DNA of 64,000 nucleotides from Variovorax sp. PBS-H4 (GCF_901827205.1 NZ_LR594675.1:682001-746000); one strand, 5' to 3'. Positions 1 to 9,221 are shown, numbered from the stretch's first letter. Program-made: numbers and translations. The notes: a model not told the origin generated them from the letters alone.

Positions 1-1071
1 CTGGCGCGCGCCGCGCTGCTGGCCTCGCTGGCCGATGAGACGCCCGAGGGCCGCAGCATCGTCGAGCTGGCCCGCCGCGGCGGCGTCGAGGAGCCGGCAG
101 CCGAAGGCACGCGCTTCGTCCCCTTCACCGCGCAGACGCGCATGAGCGGCGTGGACCTGCCCGCCGCGCCCAACACCCTCGATACCGACCCCGTGCCGCT
201 TCGCAAGGGCGCGGTCGATGCCGTGCGCCGCCACGTCGAGGCGCTCGGCGGCGCGATGCCGGCCGAACTGCTGCGCGCTGCCGACGAGGTCGCGCGCCGC
301 GGCAGCACGCCGCTGGGAGTGGCGCAGGGCACGCAGGTGCTCGGCATCGTCGAGCTCAAGGACATCGTCAAGACCGACATCCGCGAGCGCTTCGCCGAGT
401 TGCGCCGCATGGGTATCCGCACGGTGATGATCACCGGCGACAACAAGCTCACCGCCGCCGCCATCGCGGCCGAGGCCGGCGTGGACGACTTCCTGGCCGA
501 GGCCACGCCCGAGGACAAGCTGGCGCTGATCCGCAAGTACCAGTCCGAAGGCCGGCTGGTCGCCATGACCGGCGACGGCACCAACGACGCGCCCGCGCTC
601 GCCCAGGCCGACGTGGCGGTGGCCATGGGCACCGGCACGCAGGCCGCGAAGGAGGCCGGCAACATGGTGGACCTCGACTCCAACCCGACCAAGCTGCTGG
701 AGGTGGTGGAGACCGGCAAGGCCCTGCTCATGACCCGCGGTTCGCTCACCACGTTCTCGATCGCCAACGACGTGGCGAAGTACTTCGCCATCATCCCGGC
801 GATCTTCGTGTCGACCTACCCTCAGCTCGCGGCGCTCAATGTGATGCGGCTGGCGAGCCCTTCGTCGGCCATCCTGTCGGCGGTGATCTTCAACGCACTG
901 ATCATCGTGTTCCTGATCCCGCTCGCGCTGAAGGGCGTGCGCTTCCGGCCGGTGGGGGCCGCCGCGCTGCTGCGGCGCAACCTGGCCATCTACGGCCTGG
1001 GCGGCCTGGTCGTGCCCTTCGTCGGCATCAAGCTCATCGACTGGCTGCTGGTCGCGGTCGGCCTGGTCTGA
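1..1071 (+). CDS. kdpB: Potassium-transporting P-type ATPase, B subunit (5' part missing)
   Basis: This is the C-terminal half (356 residues, frame open from base 1) of the catalytic subunit of the high-affinity K+ pump KdpFABC in the inner membrane. The P-domain hinge MTGDGTNDAPALAQADVAVA and the MITGDN motif of the P-type ATPase fold are present, followed by the three C-terminal membrane helices (YFAIIPAIF, SAVIFNALIIVFLIPLAL, and the last helix near the end). The phosphorylated DKTGT loop must lie just before the window. kdpC follows after 14 bases, so the usual kdpABC-DE order holds. Identification is certain; only completeness is lacking. Confidence 0.97.
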   Translation: MARAALLASLADETPEGRSIVELARRGGVEEPAAEGTRFVPFTAQTRMSGVDLPAAPNTLDTDPVPLRKGAVDAVRRHVEALGGAMPAELLRAADEVARRGSTPLGVAQGTQVLGIVELKDIVKTDIRERFAELRRMGIRTVMITGDNKLTAAAIAAEAGVDDFLAEATPEDKLALIRKYQSEGRLVAMTGDGTNDAPALAQADVAVAMGTGTQAAKEAGNMVDLDSNPTKLLEVVETGKALLMTRGSLTTFSIANDVAKYFAIIPAIFVSTYPQLAALNVMRLASPSSAILSAVIFNALIIVFLIPLALKGVRFRPVGAAALLRRNLAIYGLGGLVVPFVGIKLIDWLLVAVGLV

Positions 1072-1085
1072 AGAAAGCCAATCCC

Positions 1086-1661
1086 ATGTTCAAGATCCTT
1101 CGTCCCACGCTCCTCATCTTCGTGCTGCTCAGCGCGCTGACCGGGCTGCTCTATCCGCTGGCCGTGACCGGCGCCGCCCGGGCGCTGTTCCCGGCGCAAG
1201 CCGAGGGCAGCCTGGTGCTGCGCGGCGGCAAGCCGGTGGGTTCTTCGCTGATCGGCCAGAACTTCACCGATCCGGCGCACTTCTGGGGCCGGCCCTCGGC
1301 CACCGCGCCCATGCCCTACAACGCCGGCGCATCCGGTGGCTCCAACCAGGGGCCGCTGAACCCCGCGCTCGCCGATGCGGTCAAGAGCCGGATCGACGCG
1401 TTGCGCGCGGCCGATCCCGGCAACACGCAGCCGGTGCCGGTGGACCTCGTCACCGCGTCGGCCAGCGGGCTCGACCCGCACATCAGCCCGGCCGCGGCCC
1501 GCTACCAGGCGGCACGCGTGGCGCGCTCGCGCAAGCTGCCGCTCGGCCGTGTCGAGCAACTCGTCGACGATCACATCGAAGGCCGCTGGCTCGGCCTCAT
1601 CGGCGAGCCGCGCGTGAACGTGCTCGCGCTCAACCTGGCGCTGGATGGCGCGTCGCGGTGA
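1086..1661 (+). CDS. kdpC: Potassium-transporting ATPase C subunit
   Basis: This 191-residue protein is the inner-membrane KdpC subunit that stabilises the KdpB-KdpA complex and helps ATP binding. It has one N-terminal membrane helix (about residues 7-30, LLIFVLLSALTGLLYPLAVT) and the family hallmarks GSSLIGQNF, FWGRPSA, PYNAGASGGSN and, near the end, RVNVLALNLAL. The length matches the family. It lies 14 bases after kdpB and its end overlaps or abuts the kdpD start region, which points to one transcript. Confidence 0.97.
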   Translation: MFKILRPTLLIFVLLSALTGLLYPLAVTGAARALFPAQAEGSLVLRGGKPVGSSLIGQNFTDPAHFWGRPSATAPMPYNAGASGGSNQGPLNPALADAVKSRIDALRAADPGNTQPVPVDLVTASASGLDPHISPAAARYQAARVARSRKLPLGRVEQLVDDHIEGRWLGLIGEPRVNVLALNLALDGASR

Positions 1662-1695
1662 CGAGGGTGCGATAACCTGCGGCGTGCCCGCTTTC

Positions 1696-4443
1696 ATGAA
1701 TGACGCCGCCCGCCCCGACCCCGACGCGCTGCTGGCGGAGCTGCGCGCGCAGGAGGCGCTGGCCCGGCGCGGCAAGCTGCGCATCTACTTCGGCGCCAGT
1801 GCGGGTGTCGGCAAGACCTGGGCCATGCTGAGCGCCGCGCAGCGCGAGCGCGCAAGCGGCCGCGAGGTGGTGGTCGGGGTGGTGGAGACGCATGGTCGCA
1901 GCGAGACCGCGGCGCTGCTGGCCGGCCTGGAGACCTTGCCGCTGCGCGACGTGTCCTATCGCGGTCGCACCCTGGCCGAGTTCGACCTCGATTGTGCGCT
2001 GGCGCGCAAGCCCGCGGTGCTGCTGGTCGACGAACTCGCGCATTCCAACGCGCCCGGCTCGCGCCACGCCAAGCGCTGGCAGGATGTGCAGGAGCTGCAG
2101 GCCGCCGGCATCGAGGTCTGGTCGGCGCTCAACGTGCAGCACCTGGAAAGCCTCAACGGCACGGTGGGCGCGATCACCGGCGTGCGCGTGCACGAGACCG
2201 TGCCCGACACGGTGCTCGACGAGGCCGACGAGGTGGTGCTGGTTGACGTCACGCCCGACGAGCTCACGGCGCGACTCGCGGCCGGCAAGGTCTACCTGCC
2301 GCAGCAGGCCGAGCGGGCGGCGCAGAACTTCTTCCGCAAGGGCAACCTCATCGCGCTGCGCGAGATCGCGCTGCGGCGCACCGCCGAGCATGTGGAGGAC
2401 GACGTGCGGGGCTGGCGCATCGAGCAGTCCGGGCGCGGGGGCGGGGCCGGGCCGCCGGCCTGGAACACCTCCGGCGCGATCCTCGCCTGCGTGGGCCCGC
2501 ACGAGGGCGCGGGCCAGACGGTGCGTACCGCGGCGCGCCTGGCGGGGCAGCTCAACGTGCGATGGCATGCGGCCTACGTCGAGACGCCGCGCCTCCAGCG
2601 GCTGGATGCGCCGCGGCGCGACCGCATCCTGGCGGTGCTCCAGCTCGCGGAAGAACTGGGCGCGGAGACCGCGGTGCTGACCGGCGAGAACGTGGCCCGC
2701 GCGCTCTCCGCCCAGGCCCGGCGCCTCAACTGCGCCACGCTGGTGGTGGGGCGGCCGGAGCCGGAGCAGGGCTGGCGGCGTTGGTGGCCGCAGCGCATGC
2801 TGACGCGCGAGCTCGCACGCCACGCGCCGGGCATCGACATCGTCGAAGCGGCGCGCGCGGACAGTTCGCGCCGCCTCGCCCGGCCGCGCGCCGGCGGGCG
2901 CGGCGACCCGGGCGTGGAGGACGGCGACCGCCCGCAGGCGCGCTGGCCCGGCTATGCGTGGGCCGCGGCCAGCAGCGTCGCCGTCACCCTGCTGGCCACG
3001 CCGCTGGCGGGCGTGCTGGAGCTGGCCAACATCGTGATGCTGTTCCTGCTCGGCGTGGTCGGCGTCGCGATGCGCTTCGGCCGCGGGCCGGCCGCCTTCG
3101 CGGCGCTGCTCAACGTCGCGGCCTTCGATTTCTTCTTCGTCTCGCCGCGTCTCTCCTTCGCGGTCAGCGATGTGCAGTACCTCGTGACCTTCGCGGTCAT
3201 GCTGGGCGTGGGCCTGCTGGTCGGCCAGCTGACCGCCGGCTTGCGCTTCGCGGCCGGCGTCTCGACCAGCCGCGCGCGGCGGGCGCAGTCGCTGTTCGAG
3301 CTGACGCGCGAGCTGTCGGCCGCCCTCGAGACCTCGCAGGTCGTGCAGCTGGGCGCGGCTGCGGTGCAAGGCCATTTCGGCGGCCGCGCGCTGGTGCTGG
3401 TGACCGATGCCGGCGATCGCCTGGTGATGCCTCCCGCGCTGCCGCCCGGCTTCGACCCCGGCGTCGCCGACTGGACCTTCCGCCACGGCCAGCCGGCCGG
3501 GCTCGCCACCGCCACGCTGGCGGCCCAGCCCTGGCACTACGTGCCCCTCAAGGCGCCGATGCGGGTGCGCGGCGTGCTGGCGCTGGAGCCGGCGCAGCCG
3601 CGCTGGCTGATGATCCCGGAGCAGGCGCAGCAGCTCGACACGCTGGCGCGGCAGATCGCGATCGCGCTGGAGCGGGTGCACTACGTCGACGTGGCCCAGC
3701 AGGCGGTGGTCGAGATGGAATCGGAGCGGCTGCGCAACGCCTTGCTCGGCGCGATCTCGCATGACGTGCGCACGCCGTTGACCGCGCTGATCGCGTTGGC
3801 CGAATCGCTGCAGGCACCGCCCGGCGCGGCCGGGGTCGACGGGCCCGCGGTAGCGCGGGCCATCGCCGCGCAGGCGCACCAGCTGCATGCGCTGGTCAAC
3901 AACCTGTTGGACATGGCGCGGCTCGAAAGCGGCATCGCGGGCGGCGCGGTCCAGCTGCGGCGCGAATGGCAGTCGGTCGAAGAGGTGGTGGGCGCGGCCA
4001 TCCGCGCCGCGCGGCCCGCGCTCGGCGAGATGGCGGTGCAGACCGATCTGCCGCCCCAGCTGCCCCTGGTCGAGGTCGATGCCGTGCTGATCGAACGCGT
4101 GCTGGTCAATCTGCTGGAGAACGCCGGCAAGTACGGCGCCGCGCCGGTGGTGATCAGCGCGCGCGCCACCGAGCGCTCGCTGGTGCTGAGCGTGCGCGAC
4201 CACGGGCCGGGCCTGCCAGCGGCGCTCAAGGGGCGCGAACAGACGCTGTTCGACAAGTTCACTCGCGGCCAGACCGAGTCCGCCACGCCCGGCGTCGGGC
4301 TGGGGCTGGCCATCTGCAAGGCCGTGGTCAGCGCGCACGGCGGCGAGATCACGGCCGCCAGTGCGGTCGACGGCGGGGCAGAATTCACGGTCACCCTGCC
4401 CAGGCGCGATCCGCCCGAGCCAGCGGAACCTCTAGACGACTGA
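1696..4443 (+). CDS. kdpD: Osmosensitive K+ channel sensor histidine kinase
   Basis: This protein of about 915 residues senses K+ limitation and phosphorylates KdpE. The N-terminal KdpD domain has a Walker-A-like loop (FGASAGVGKT) and LVDELAHSNAPGSRHAKRW; a Usp-like domain follows, then four closely packed membrane helices, a GAF-like linker, HisKA with phospho-acceptor His689 (AISHDVRTPL), and HATPase with N box NLLENAGKYG and G boxes DHGPGLP and GVGLGLAICK. I chose ATG 1696 because it gives the usual short leader before the RIYFGASAGVGKT block. An in-frame ATG at 1645 inside kdpC would add 17 residues and cannot be excluded. Confidence 0.95.
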   Translation: MNDAARPDPDALLAELRAQEALARRGKLRIYFGASAGVGKTWAMLSAAQRERASGREVVVGVVETHGRSETAALLAGLETLPLRDVSYRGRTLAEFDLDCALARKPAVLLVDELAHSNAPGSRHAKRWQDVQELQAAGIEVWSALNVQHLESLNGTVGAITGVRVHETVPDTVLDEADEVVLVDVTPDELTARLAAGKVYLPQQAERAAQNFFRKGNLIALREIALRRTAEHVEDDVRGWRIEQSGRGGGAGPPAWNTSGAILACVGPHEGAGQTVRTAARLAGQLNVRWHAAYVETPRLQRLDAPRRDRILAVLQLAEELGAETAVLTGENVARALSAQARRLNCATLVVGRPEPEQGWRRWWPQRMLTRELARHAPGIDIVEAARADSSRRLARPRAGGRGDPGVEDGDRPQARWPGYAWAAASSVAVTLLATPLAGVLELANIVMLFLLGVVGVAMRFGRGPAAFAALLNVAAFDFFFVSPRLSFAVSDVQYLVTFAVMLGVGLLVGQLTAGLRFAAGVSTSRARRAQSLFELTRELSAALETSQVVQLGAAAVQGHFGGRALVLVTDAGDRLVMPPALPPGFDPGVADWTFRHGQPAGLATATLAAQPWHYVPLKAPMRVRGVLALEPAQPRWLMIPEQAQQLDTLARQIAIALERVHYVDVAQQAVVEMESERLRNALLGAISHDVRTPLTALIALAESLQAPPGAAGVDGPAVARAIAAQAHQLHALVNNLLDMARLESGIAGGAVQLRREWQSVEEVVGAAIRAARPALGEMAVQTDLPPQLPLVEVDAVLIERVLVNLLENAGKYGAAPVVISARATERSLVLSVRDHGPGLPAALKGREQTLFDKFTRGQTESATPGVGLGLAICKAVVSAHGGEITAASAVDGGAEFTVTLPRRDPPEPAEPLDD

Positions 4444-4449
4444 ATCCCC

Positions 4450-5142
4450 ATGTCAGCACCCACCGCCATCGTGATCGAGGACGAGCCCCAGATCCGGCGC
4501 TTCGTGCGTGGCGCGCTGGAAGCCGAGGGCTGGCAGGTGCACGAAGCAGGAACGCTGCGCGACGGCCTGGCGGCGGCCGGGACGCGGCAGCCCGACCTGG
4601 TGGTGCTGGATCTCGGCCTGCCCGACGGCGACGGCGTCGGCTTGATCCGCGACGTGCGGGGGTGGTCGGGCGTGCCGATCATCGTGCTTTCGGCGCGTAC
4701 CGACGAGGCCGACAAGATCGCGGCGCTCGATGCCGGCGCCGACGACTACCTGACGAAGCCCTTCGGGACCGGCGAACTGCTGGCCCGCGTTCGTGCCAAC
4801 CTGCGGCGGCCACGCACGGCCAACGGCAGCGAAGAGGCCGAGCCGGTGTTCCGGTTCGGCGAGGTCGAGGTCGACCGCACGGCACGCCTGGTGCGGCGCG
4901 CCGGTGCCGAAGTGCACCTGACGCCGACCGAGTACCGGCTGCTCTCGGTGCTGGTCGCCAATGCCGGCCGCGTGCTCACGCAGCGCCAGTTGCTGCGAGA
5001 GGTGTGGGGCCCCTCGCATGCCGGGCAGAGCCACTATCTGCGTATCTACATGGGGCATCTGAGGCAGAAGCTGGAGGCCGACCCGGCGCAGCCCCGGCAC
5101 CTGCTGACCGAGACCGCCGTCGGCTATCGCCTGGTGCCTTGA
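4450..5142 (+). CDS. kdpE: KDP operon response regulator
   Basis: This 230-residue OmpR-family response regulator is the partner of KdpD. The receiver domain carries the acidic pair E10/D11, phospho-acceptor Asp54 (VVLDLGLPDGDG) and the conserved Lys in DYLTKPFG. The C-terminal winged-helix DNA-binding domain contains LTPTEYRLL and QLLREVWG. It begins 6 bases after the kdpD stop, so kdpBCDE read as one unit. It is expected to activate the kdp promoter, which lies outside the window. Confidence 0.97.
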   Translation: MSAPTAIVIEDEPQIRRFVRGALEAEGWQVHEAGTLRDGLAAAGTRQPDLVVLDLGLPDGDGVGLIRDVRGWSGVPIIVLSARTDEADKIAALDAGADDYLTKPFGTGELLARVRANLRRPRTANGSEEAEPVFRFGEVEVDRTARLVRRAGAEVHLTPTEYRLLSVLVANAGRVLTQRQLLREVWGPSHAGQSHYLRIYMGHLRQKLEADPAQPRHLLTETAVGYRLVP

Positions 5143-5258
5143 GGCGCGTGGCAGTTTCCACGATGAAGGCTGTCCGTGAGACCTCGCTCGCCCTGCCGGG
5201 CGTCGGCTACCACCGAATGGCAGACAATGGCGCGCCGCGTCCAAGGCCTCCACGTTCC

Positions 5259-6026
5259 ATGTCCGACACCCCCGATACGATCCGACTCAACAAGCGCATG
5301 GCGGAGCTCGGCCTGTGCTCGCGCCGCGAGGCCGACGACTGGATCGCGCAGGGGTGGGTCAAGGTCAACGGCCGGGTCGCGGAGATGGGCGTCAAGGTCG
5401 GGCCTGCCGACCGCATCGAGGTCGACCGCAAGGCGCAGAACCAGCAGCAACAACAGGTCACCATCCTGCTGCACAAACCCATGGGCTACGTCAGCGGCCA
5501 GGCCGAGGACGGCCACGAGCCGGCCGTGGTGCTGATCAACCCGCGCACGCATTGGCGAGAGGACCCGAGCCGCCTGCGCTTCTCGCCGCCCCAATTGCGC
5601 GGCCTGGCGCCGGCCGGCCGGCTCGACATCGATTCGGTGGGCCTGCTGGTACTGACGCAGGACGGCCGTGTGGCGCGCCAGCTGATCGGCGAAGACTCGC
5701 GCATGGAGAAGGAATACCTGGTGCGCGTGAGCTACGGCGAGGTGGCGCAGAACCCGCAGGCTGCCTTCCCGCGCGATCAGCTGCAGCGCCTGCGCCACGG
5801 CCTGAGCCTAGACGGCCAGCCGCTCAAGCCGGCGCTGGTCGACTGGCAGAACCCCGAGCAGCTGCGCTTCGTGCTGACCGAGGGGAAGAAGCGGCAGATA
5901 CGGCGCATGTGCGAGCTGGTCGGGCTCAAGGTGGTGGGCCTGAAGCGAATCCGCATCGGCGGCGTGGTGCTGGGGCACTTGCCGGTGGGACAGTGGCGCT
6001 ACCTCGGGGCGCAGGAACGGTTCTAA
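5259..6026 (+). CDS. RsuA/RluB/RluF-family rRNA pseudouridine synthase
   Basis: This 255-residue enzyme isomerises uridine to pseudouridine in rRNA. It has an N-terminal S4 RNA-binding domain (about residues 8-55, MAELGLCSRREADDWIAQG), then the synthase domain with the catalytic Asp motif AGRLDIDSVGLLVLT and the C-terminal KKRQIRRMCELVGLKVVGLKRIRIG block. The C-terminal block and overall length are closest to RluF (23S rRNA U2604) among E. coli paralogues, but RluB/RluE-type function is possible. ATG 5259 is chosen because translation from it starts directly at the S4 domain; two upstream in-frame ATGs (5163, 5218) would add an unrelated leader. Confidence 0.9.
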   Translation: MSDTPDTIRLNKRMAELGLCSRREADDWIAQGWVKVNGRVAEMGVKVGPADRIEVDRKAQNQQQQQVTILLHKPMGYVSGQAEDGHEPAVVLINPRTHWREDPSRLRFSPPQLRGLAPAGRLDIDSVGLLVLTQDGRVARQLIGEDSRMEKEYLVRVSYGEVAQNPQAAFPRDQLQRLRHGLSLDGQPLKPALVDWQNPEQLRFVLTEGKKRQIRRMCELVGLKVVGLKRIRIGGVVLGHLPVGQWRYLGAQERF

Positions 6027-6029
6027 GTG

Positions 6030-6062
6030 CCCTCTCCCTGCCCCTCGCCCGGAGGGAGAGGG
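6030..6062. terminator. GC-rich intergenic hairpin, possible terminator or dispersed repeat
   Basis: A perfect 9-bp stem (CCCTCTCCC / GGGAGAGGG) with a 15-nt loop starts 3 bases after the pseudouridine synthase stop codon. There is no clear T-tract, so it may be a dispersed intergenic hairpin of the CCCTCTCC...GGAGAGGG type rather than a classical Rho-independent terminator. A related sequence seems to lie inside a gene at 60679-60698. Confidence 0.5.
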
Positions 6063-6187
6063 AACAAGACAGCGACAGGCAGCAGGCGCTTCACTTCGAA
6101 TACGCGCTCCGACACCCCCGAAAAGCGCCTCATGACACGCTAAGAATCCCCGTGTAGCCTCCACTCCTTCGCCAAAAAGGAGGCTGA

Positions 6188-6847
6188 GTGCGCACGCTGC
6201 TGGTAGAAGACGACGAGATGATCGGGAGCAGCCTGCGGCATGCGCTCGAAGGCGCCGGCTGGTCGGTCGACTGGGTGCGCGATGGCGCGCTGGCGCAGAG
6301 CGCCTTCGCCGATGGCGGCTACACCTGCGTGCTGCTCGACCTCGGCTTGCCCAAACAGGACGGCACCCAGGTGCTGCGCAGGGCGCGCGAGCGGGGCGAC
6401 ACCACGCCGGTGCTGGTGCTCACCGCGCGCGACGGCCTGGAGGATCGCATCCAGGGCCTGGACCTCGGCGCCGACGACTACCTGCTCAAGCCCTTCGAAT
6501 TCCGCGAGCTCCTGGCGCGCATGCGCGCCGTGATCCGCCGCCGCGACGGCGCCGCGCATTCGGTGATCGGCGGCAACCACCTGCAGCTGGACCTGACCAC
6601 GCGCGAGGTGCTGCGCAACGGCGAGCGCGACGCCCTGACGGCGCGCGAGTTCGCGTTGCTGCATGCGCTCCTGGAGCGCCCAGGCGCCATCCTGTCGCGC
6701 GAGCAGCTCGAGAACCGTATCTACGGCTGGGGCGAGGAAGTCACCAGCAACGCGGTCGACGTGCTGATCCATGGCATGCGGCGCAAGCTCGGGCCCGACG
6801 CCATCCGCAACGTGCGAGGCCTCGGCTGGCGGGTGGCGGCGGCATGA
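6188..6847 (+). CDS. OmpR-family response regulator (QseB/TctD-like)
   Basis: This is a 219-residue two-component response regulator. The receiver domain has E7, D8 and D9, phospho-acceptor Asp51 (CVLLDLGLPKQDG) and Lys in DYLLKPFEF. The winged-helix output domain has LTAREFALLHALL and a QseB-like ending NVRGLGWRV. It starts at GTG 6188, supported by an ideal Shine-Dalgarno AAGGAGG at 6177-6183. Its stop overlaps the kinase start by ATGA. The family includes QseB, PmrA and TctD; the signal here is unknown. Confidence 0.93.
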   Translation: MRTLLVEDDEMIGSSLRHALEGAGWSVDWVRDGALAQSAFADGGYTCVLLDLGLPKQDGTQVLRRARERGDTTPVLVLTARDGLEDRIQGLDLGADDYLLKPFEFRELLARMRAVIRRRDGAAHSVIGGNHLQLDLTTREVLRNGERDALTAREFALLHALLERPGAILSREQLENRIYGWGEEVTSNAVDVLIHGMRRKLGPDAIRNVRGLGWRVAAA

Positions 6848-8223
6848 AGAAAGAAATGCACTACCCGCGGCCGTGGTACATGCCCTGCTCACTTCGGGGC
6901 AAGCTGCTGCTGTGGCTGGTTTCCCTGCACCTGGTCGCGGCCGGCGTCGCGGCCTGGGCCTCCTACATGAGCTACGGGCGCATGGTCCACACCTTCATGG
7001 ACGACCAGATGCAGCTGCTGGCCAACTCCTACGCGGCGAACGACAACGCGCCGGTCCTGCAGCCGCAGGCGGACGAAAGCGTCTTCAAGTGGGGAGCCTT
7101 CGTGGTCCAGATCTGGAGCCCCGACGGCCGCCTGCTCGCGAGCTCCTGGCCCCGGCTCGCGGTGCCGCTGCAGGCCGCGCCCGGACTGCGCAACGTGCGC
7201 ACCGGCGCCGACCGCGACGACGACTGGCGTGTCTACACCGCGGAAGGCGGGGCGCGGCCCAGCCAGCCTCGCGTGCAGATCGCGCAGAGCGGCAGCTTCC
7301 TGCGCCACGAAGTCGCGCACCGGGCGCTTTTCGCGGCATTGCCCATCGCGCTGCTGCTGCCGGTTTCGCTGGCGGTGCTGTGGCTGGTGGTGTGGCTCAG
7401 CTCCTATTCACTGCACGCAGTGGCGCGCGAAGTGGCCGCCCAGGACGAGCGCAGCCTCTCGCAGCTCTCCCTGGCGCGCGTCCCCGACGAGATCGCGCCC
7501 CTGGTCAGCGCTTTCAACAGCCTGCTGGCGCGCCTGCGCGACGCCTTTGCCGCCCAGCGCCGCTTCGTGCAGGATGCGGCACACGAGTTGCGCACGCCGG
7601 TGGCTGCCATCGGCCTGCAGCTGGAAAACCTGCGCGCCCACGTGCCTGCGGGCGACGCTGCCGAGCGATTCGCGCAGCTGGAAGCCGGCGTCACCCGGGC
7701 GCAGCACCTGATCGAGCAACTGCTGCGGCTGTCGCGCCAGGAAAGCGCCGCAGGGGCTTCGAACGCGGCGCCGGTCGATGTCGACGCGCTGTTGCGCGAA
7801 AGCCTGGGTCAATTGATGGTGGTCGCGGACCGGCGCGGCATCGACGTCGGCTTCGACGGCAGCGTGAGGCCCGTGGTGAGGGCGCCGGCCGCCGAGCTGC
7901 GCAGCGTTTTCGACAACCTGATCGACAACGCGCTGCGCCACTCCCCAGAAGGCGGAGTGGTCGACGTGCGCCTGCACGAGGTGCAGGGCCGGCCGGTGGT
8001 GGACGTGGTGGACAACGGGCCCGGCATTCCGCCGGAGTTCATGCCCCGCGTGTTCGACCGCTTCTTCCGCGTGCCCGGGACCTCGGCCGGCGGCAGTGGG
8101 CTCGGCCTCGCGATCGCCCGCACGGCGGCACTGCGGCATGGGCTGCGCATCGCGCTGAGCAACCGCAGCGAGCACGAGGGAGGCAGCACCGGTTTGGTCG
8201 CGAGGGTCTATCTGCCTGCCTGA
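6844..8223 (+). CDS. Sensor histidine kinase (QseC-like)
   Basis: This 459-residue inner-membrane kinase is translationally coupled to the response regulator upstream. Two membrane helices (about residues 20-44 and 160-185) enclose a periplasmic loop of roughly 115 residues. HAMP-like and HisKA regions follow with phospho-acceptor His247 (DAAHELRTPVAA), then HATPase with N box NLIDNALRHS, DNGPGIPPEF and GSGLGLAIA. Architecture and length match the QseC/PmrB group. The ligand cannot be read from the sequence. Confidence 0.93.
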   Translation: MKKEMHYPRPWYMPCSLRGKLLLWLVSLHLVAAGVAAWASYMSYGRMVHTFMDDQMQLLANSYAANDNAPVLQPQADESVFKWGAFVVQIWSPDGRLLASSWPRLAVPLQAAPGLRNVRTGADRDDDWRVYTAEGGARPSQPRVQIAQSGSFLRHEVAHRALFAALPIALLLPVSLAVLWLVVWLSSYSLHAVAREVAAQDERSLSQLSLARVPDEIAPLVSAFNSLLARLRDAFAAQRRFVQDAAHELRTPVAAIGLQLENLRAHVPAGDAAERFAQLEAGVTRAQHLIEQLLRLSRQESAAGASNAAPVDVDALLRESLGQLMVVADRRGIDVGFDGSVRPVVRAPAAELRSVFDNLIDNALRHSPEGGVVDVRLHEVQGRPVVDVVDNGPGIPPEFMPRVFDRFFRVPGTSAGGSGLGLAIARTAALRHGLRIALSNRSEHEGGSTGLVARVYLPA

Positions 8224-8287
8224 GCGATAACTGATGCAGGCGAAAGTAGTAAAAAATCGCTTGTTACTTTGTGTTTAACTAGGCACA

Positions 8288-8611
8288 ATGTATTACATGC
8301 AAGTTAACACCAGCACCCGCACCCAGTGGTCGTCCAACGGCCTTCTTCGTCTGTTGCGCGCGACGCTTCCGCCGGCGGGTGGACGCCGGTTGCCGGCCGG
8401 ATCCGAGCTCGACTCCCCACCCAAGCGTCTCAGCAGCGAGCAGCTTTCTGCGCTGGCGCAGAAGTGGCGCCGCCGCTCCGAGGACGGTGATGCAGGCGCC
8501 GAGTCCGTCGCGATGGCGCTCGAGCAGCTGGCCCAGCGTCGTGGCCGCGAAAAGACCACGAAGATGCAGGCCGTCAGCCGGCGACTGTCGGAATTGATGC
8601 AGCTCAGCTGA
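8288..8611 (+). CDS. Small protein of unknown function (107 aa)
   Basis: I do not recognise this protein. It is basic, with a helical C-terminal half rich in Arg, Gln and Ala (LSSEQLSALAQKW, AMALEQLAQRR, VSRRLSELMQL), which could form a small helical bundle; there is no signal peptide or membrane segment. The gene is preceded by an unusually AT-rich stretch (8240-8300) that looks like a promoter region (TTGTTA at 8261). An in-frame ATG at 8297 could be the true start. Reality as a gene is supported by codon usage and the upstream AT-rich region, not by homology. Confidence 0.55.
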   Translation: MYYMQVNTSTRTQWSSNGLLRLLRATLPPAGGRRLPAGSELDSPPKRLSSEQLSALAQKWRRRSEDGDAGAESVAMALEQLAQRRGREKTTKMQAVSRRLSELMQLS

Positions 8612-8662
8612 GCTGAAGCGTCGGCAATCCCCGCCGCGTGCGGAATTCGGCAAACTGAGACC

Positions 8663-8911
8663 ATGAAGACCCAAACCGAAGCAATTTGCGAAGGCTACAA
8701 CGTGGATCTGTCCGGCCCGGGCCGTCCGCTGGGCGCGCGCGGCCAGTACCCGCGATACGAGGTGATCCCGCTGCTCACGGACATGGAGGCCGAGCTCCTC
8801 AACACCCTCGGCCTGATCCGCAAGATGCTGACCGAAGGTACGCCCACTGTCGAGGCGCGGCAGGGCGTCGTCCATGCCATCGACGGTCTGCTGTCGGTGG
8901 CGCGCGCCTGA
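8663..8911 (+). CDS. Small protein of unknown function (82 aa)
   Basis: I do not recognise this protein. It reads as soluble, with an acidic amphipathic helix in the C-terminal half (LTDMEAELLNTLGLIRKML) and no signal peptide. It lies 51 bases after the preceding small gene on the same strand and ends 22 bases before the convergent end of the pilus-like locus. The two small genes may form one short operon. Confidence 0.5.
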   Translation: MKTQTEAICEGYNVDLSGPGRPLGARGQYPRYEVIPLLTDMEAELLNTLGLIRKMLTEGTPTVEARQGVVHAIDGLLSVARA

Positions 8912-8933
8912 AGTGAGCGGCGCAGCCTGCTCG

Positions 8934-9221
8934 TTACAGCCCGTGCACCACATGGAGCGCTGACGGCGCCCAGGGCACTTTCAGCGCGCTTTCGCCCACC
9001 TGGTTGAAGCGATATTCCTGGCCGTTGAGCACCACGGAGCGTTGGTTGGTCCACACGCGGTACTCGAAGCCGCCCGCTGCGGGCGTCACCTTCAGGACCC
9101 GGAATACCGGCGGCACGATGACCGTGAAGCCCAGCCGGGCCGTCGCGCTGTCGGCGCCCACCCGCGTTTCCGCCACGCAGGCCAGCGGCAACAGGAGCAG
9201 GGCAATCAGGGCGCGGTTCAT
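8934..9221 (-). CDS. Short secreted protein at the end of the pilus-like locus (95 aa)
   Basis: The protein has a clear Sec signal peptide (MNRALIALLLLPLACVA) and a mature part of about 78 residues. The early mature strand LGFTVIVPPVFRVLKVT resembles in pattern the strand LNFSITVPKVLFLQVGTG of the large pilin-like proteins of the same locus (hydrophobic alternation around a central VP, then a Phe and a second hydrophobic strand). I infer a small exported component or minor subunit of the same structure. It lies 237 bases beyond the outer-membrane gene; that gap shows no convincing gene or site. Confidence 0.6.
   Translation of the reverse strand: MNRALIALLLLPLACVAETRVGADSATARLGFTVIVPPVFRVLKVTPAAGGFEYRVWTNQRSVVLNGQEYRFNQVGESALKVPWAPSALHVVHGL

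Noticed and set aside
1630..4338. Long open frame on the minus strand across kdpC-kdpD
   Set aside because: It mirrors kdpD, has no recognisable domain, and its composition (His, Arg, Gln, Gly rich) is that of an antisense frame in GC-rich DNA.
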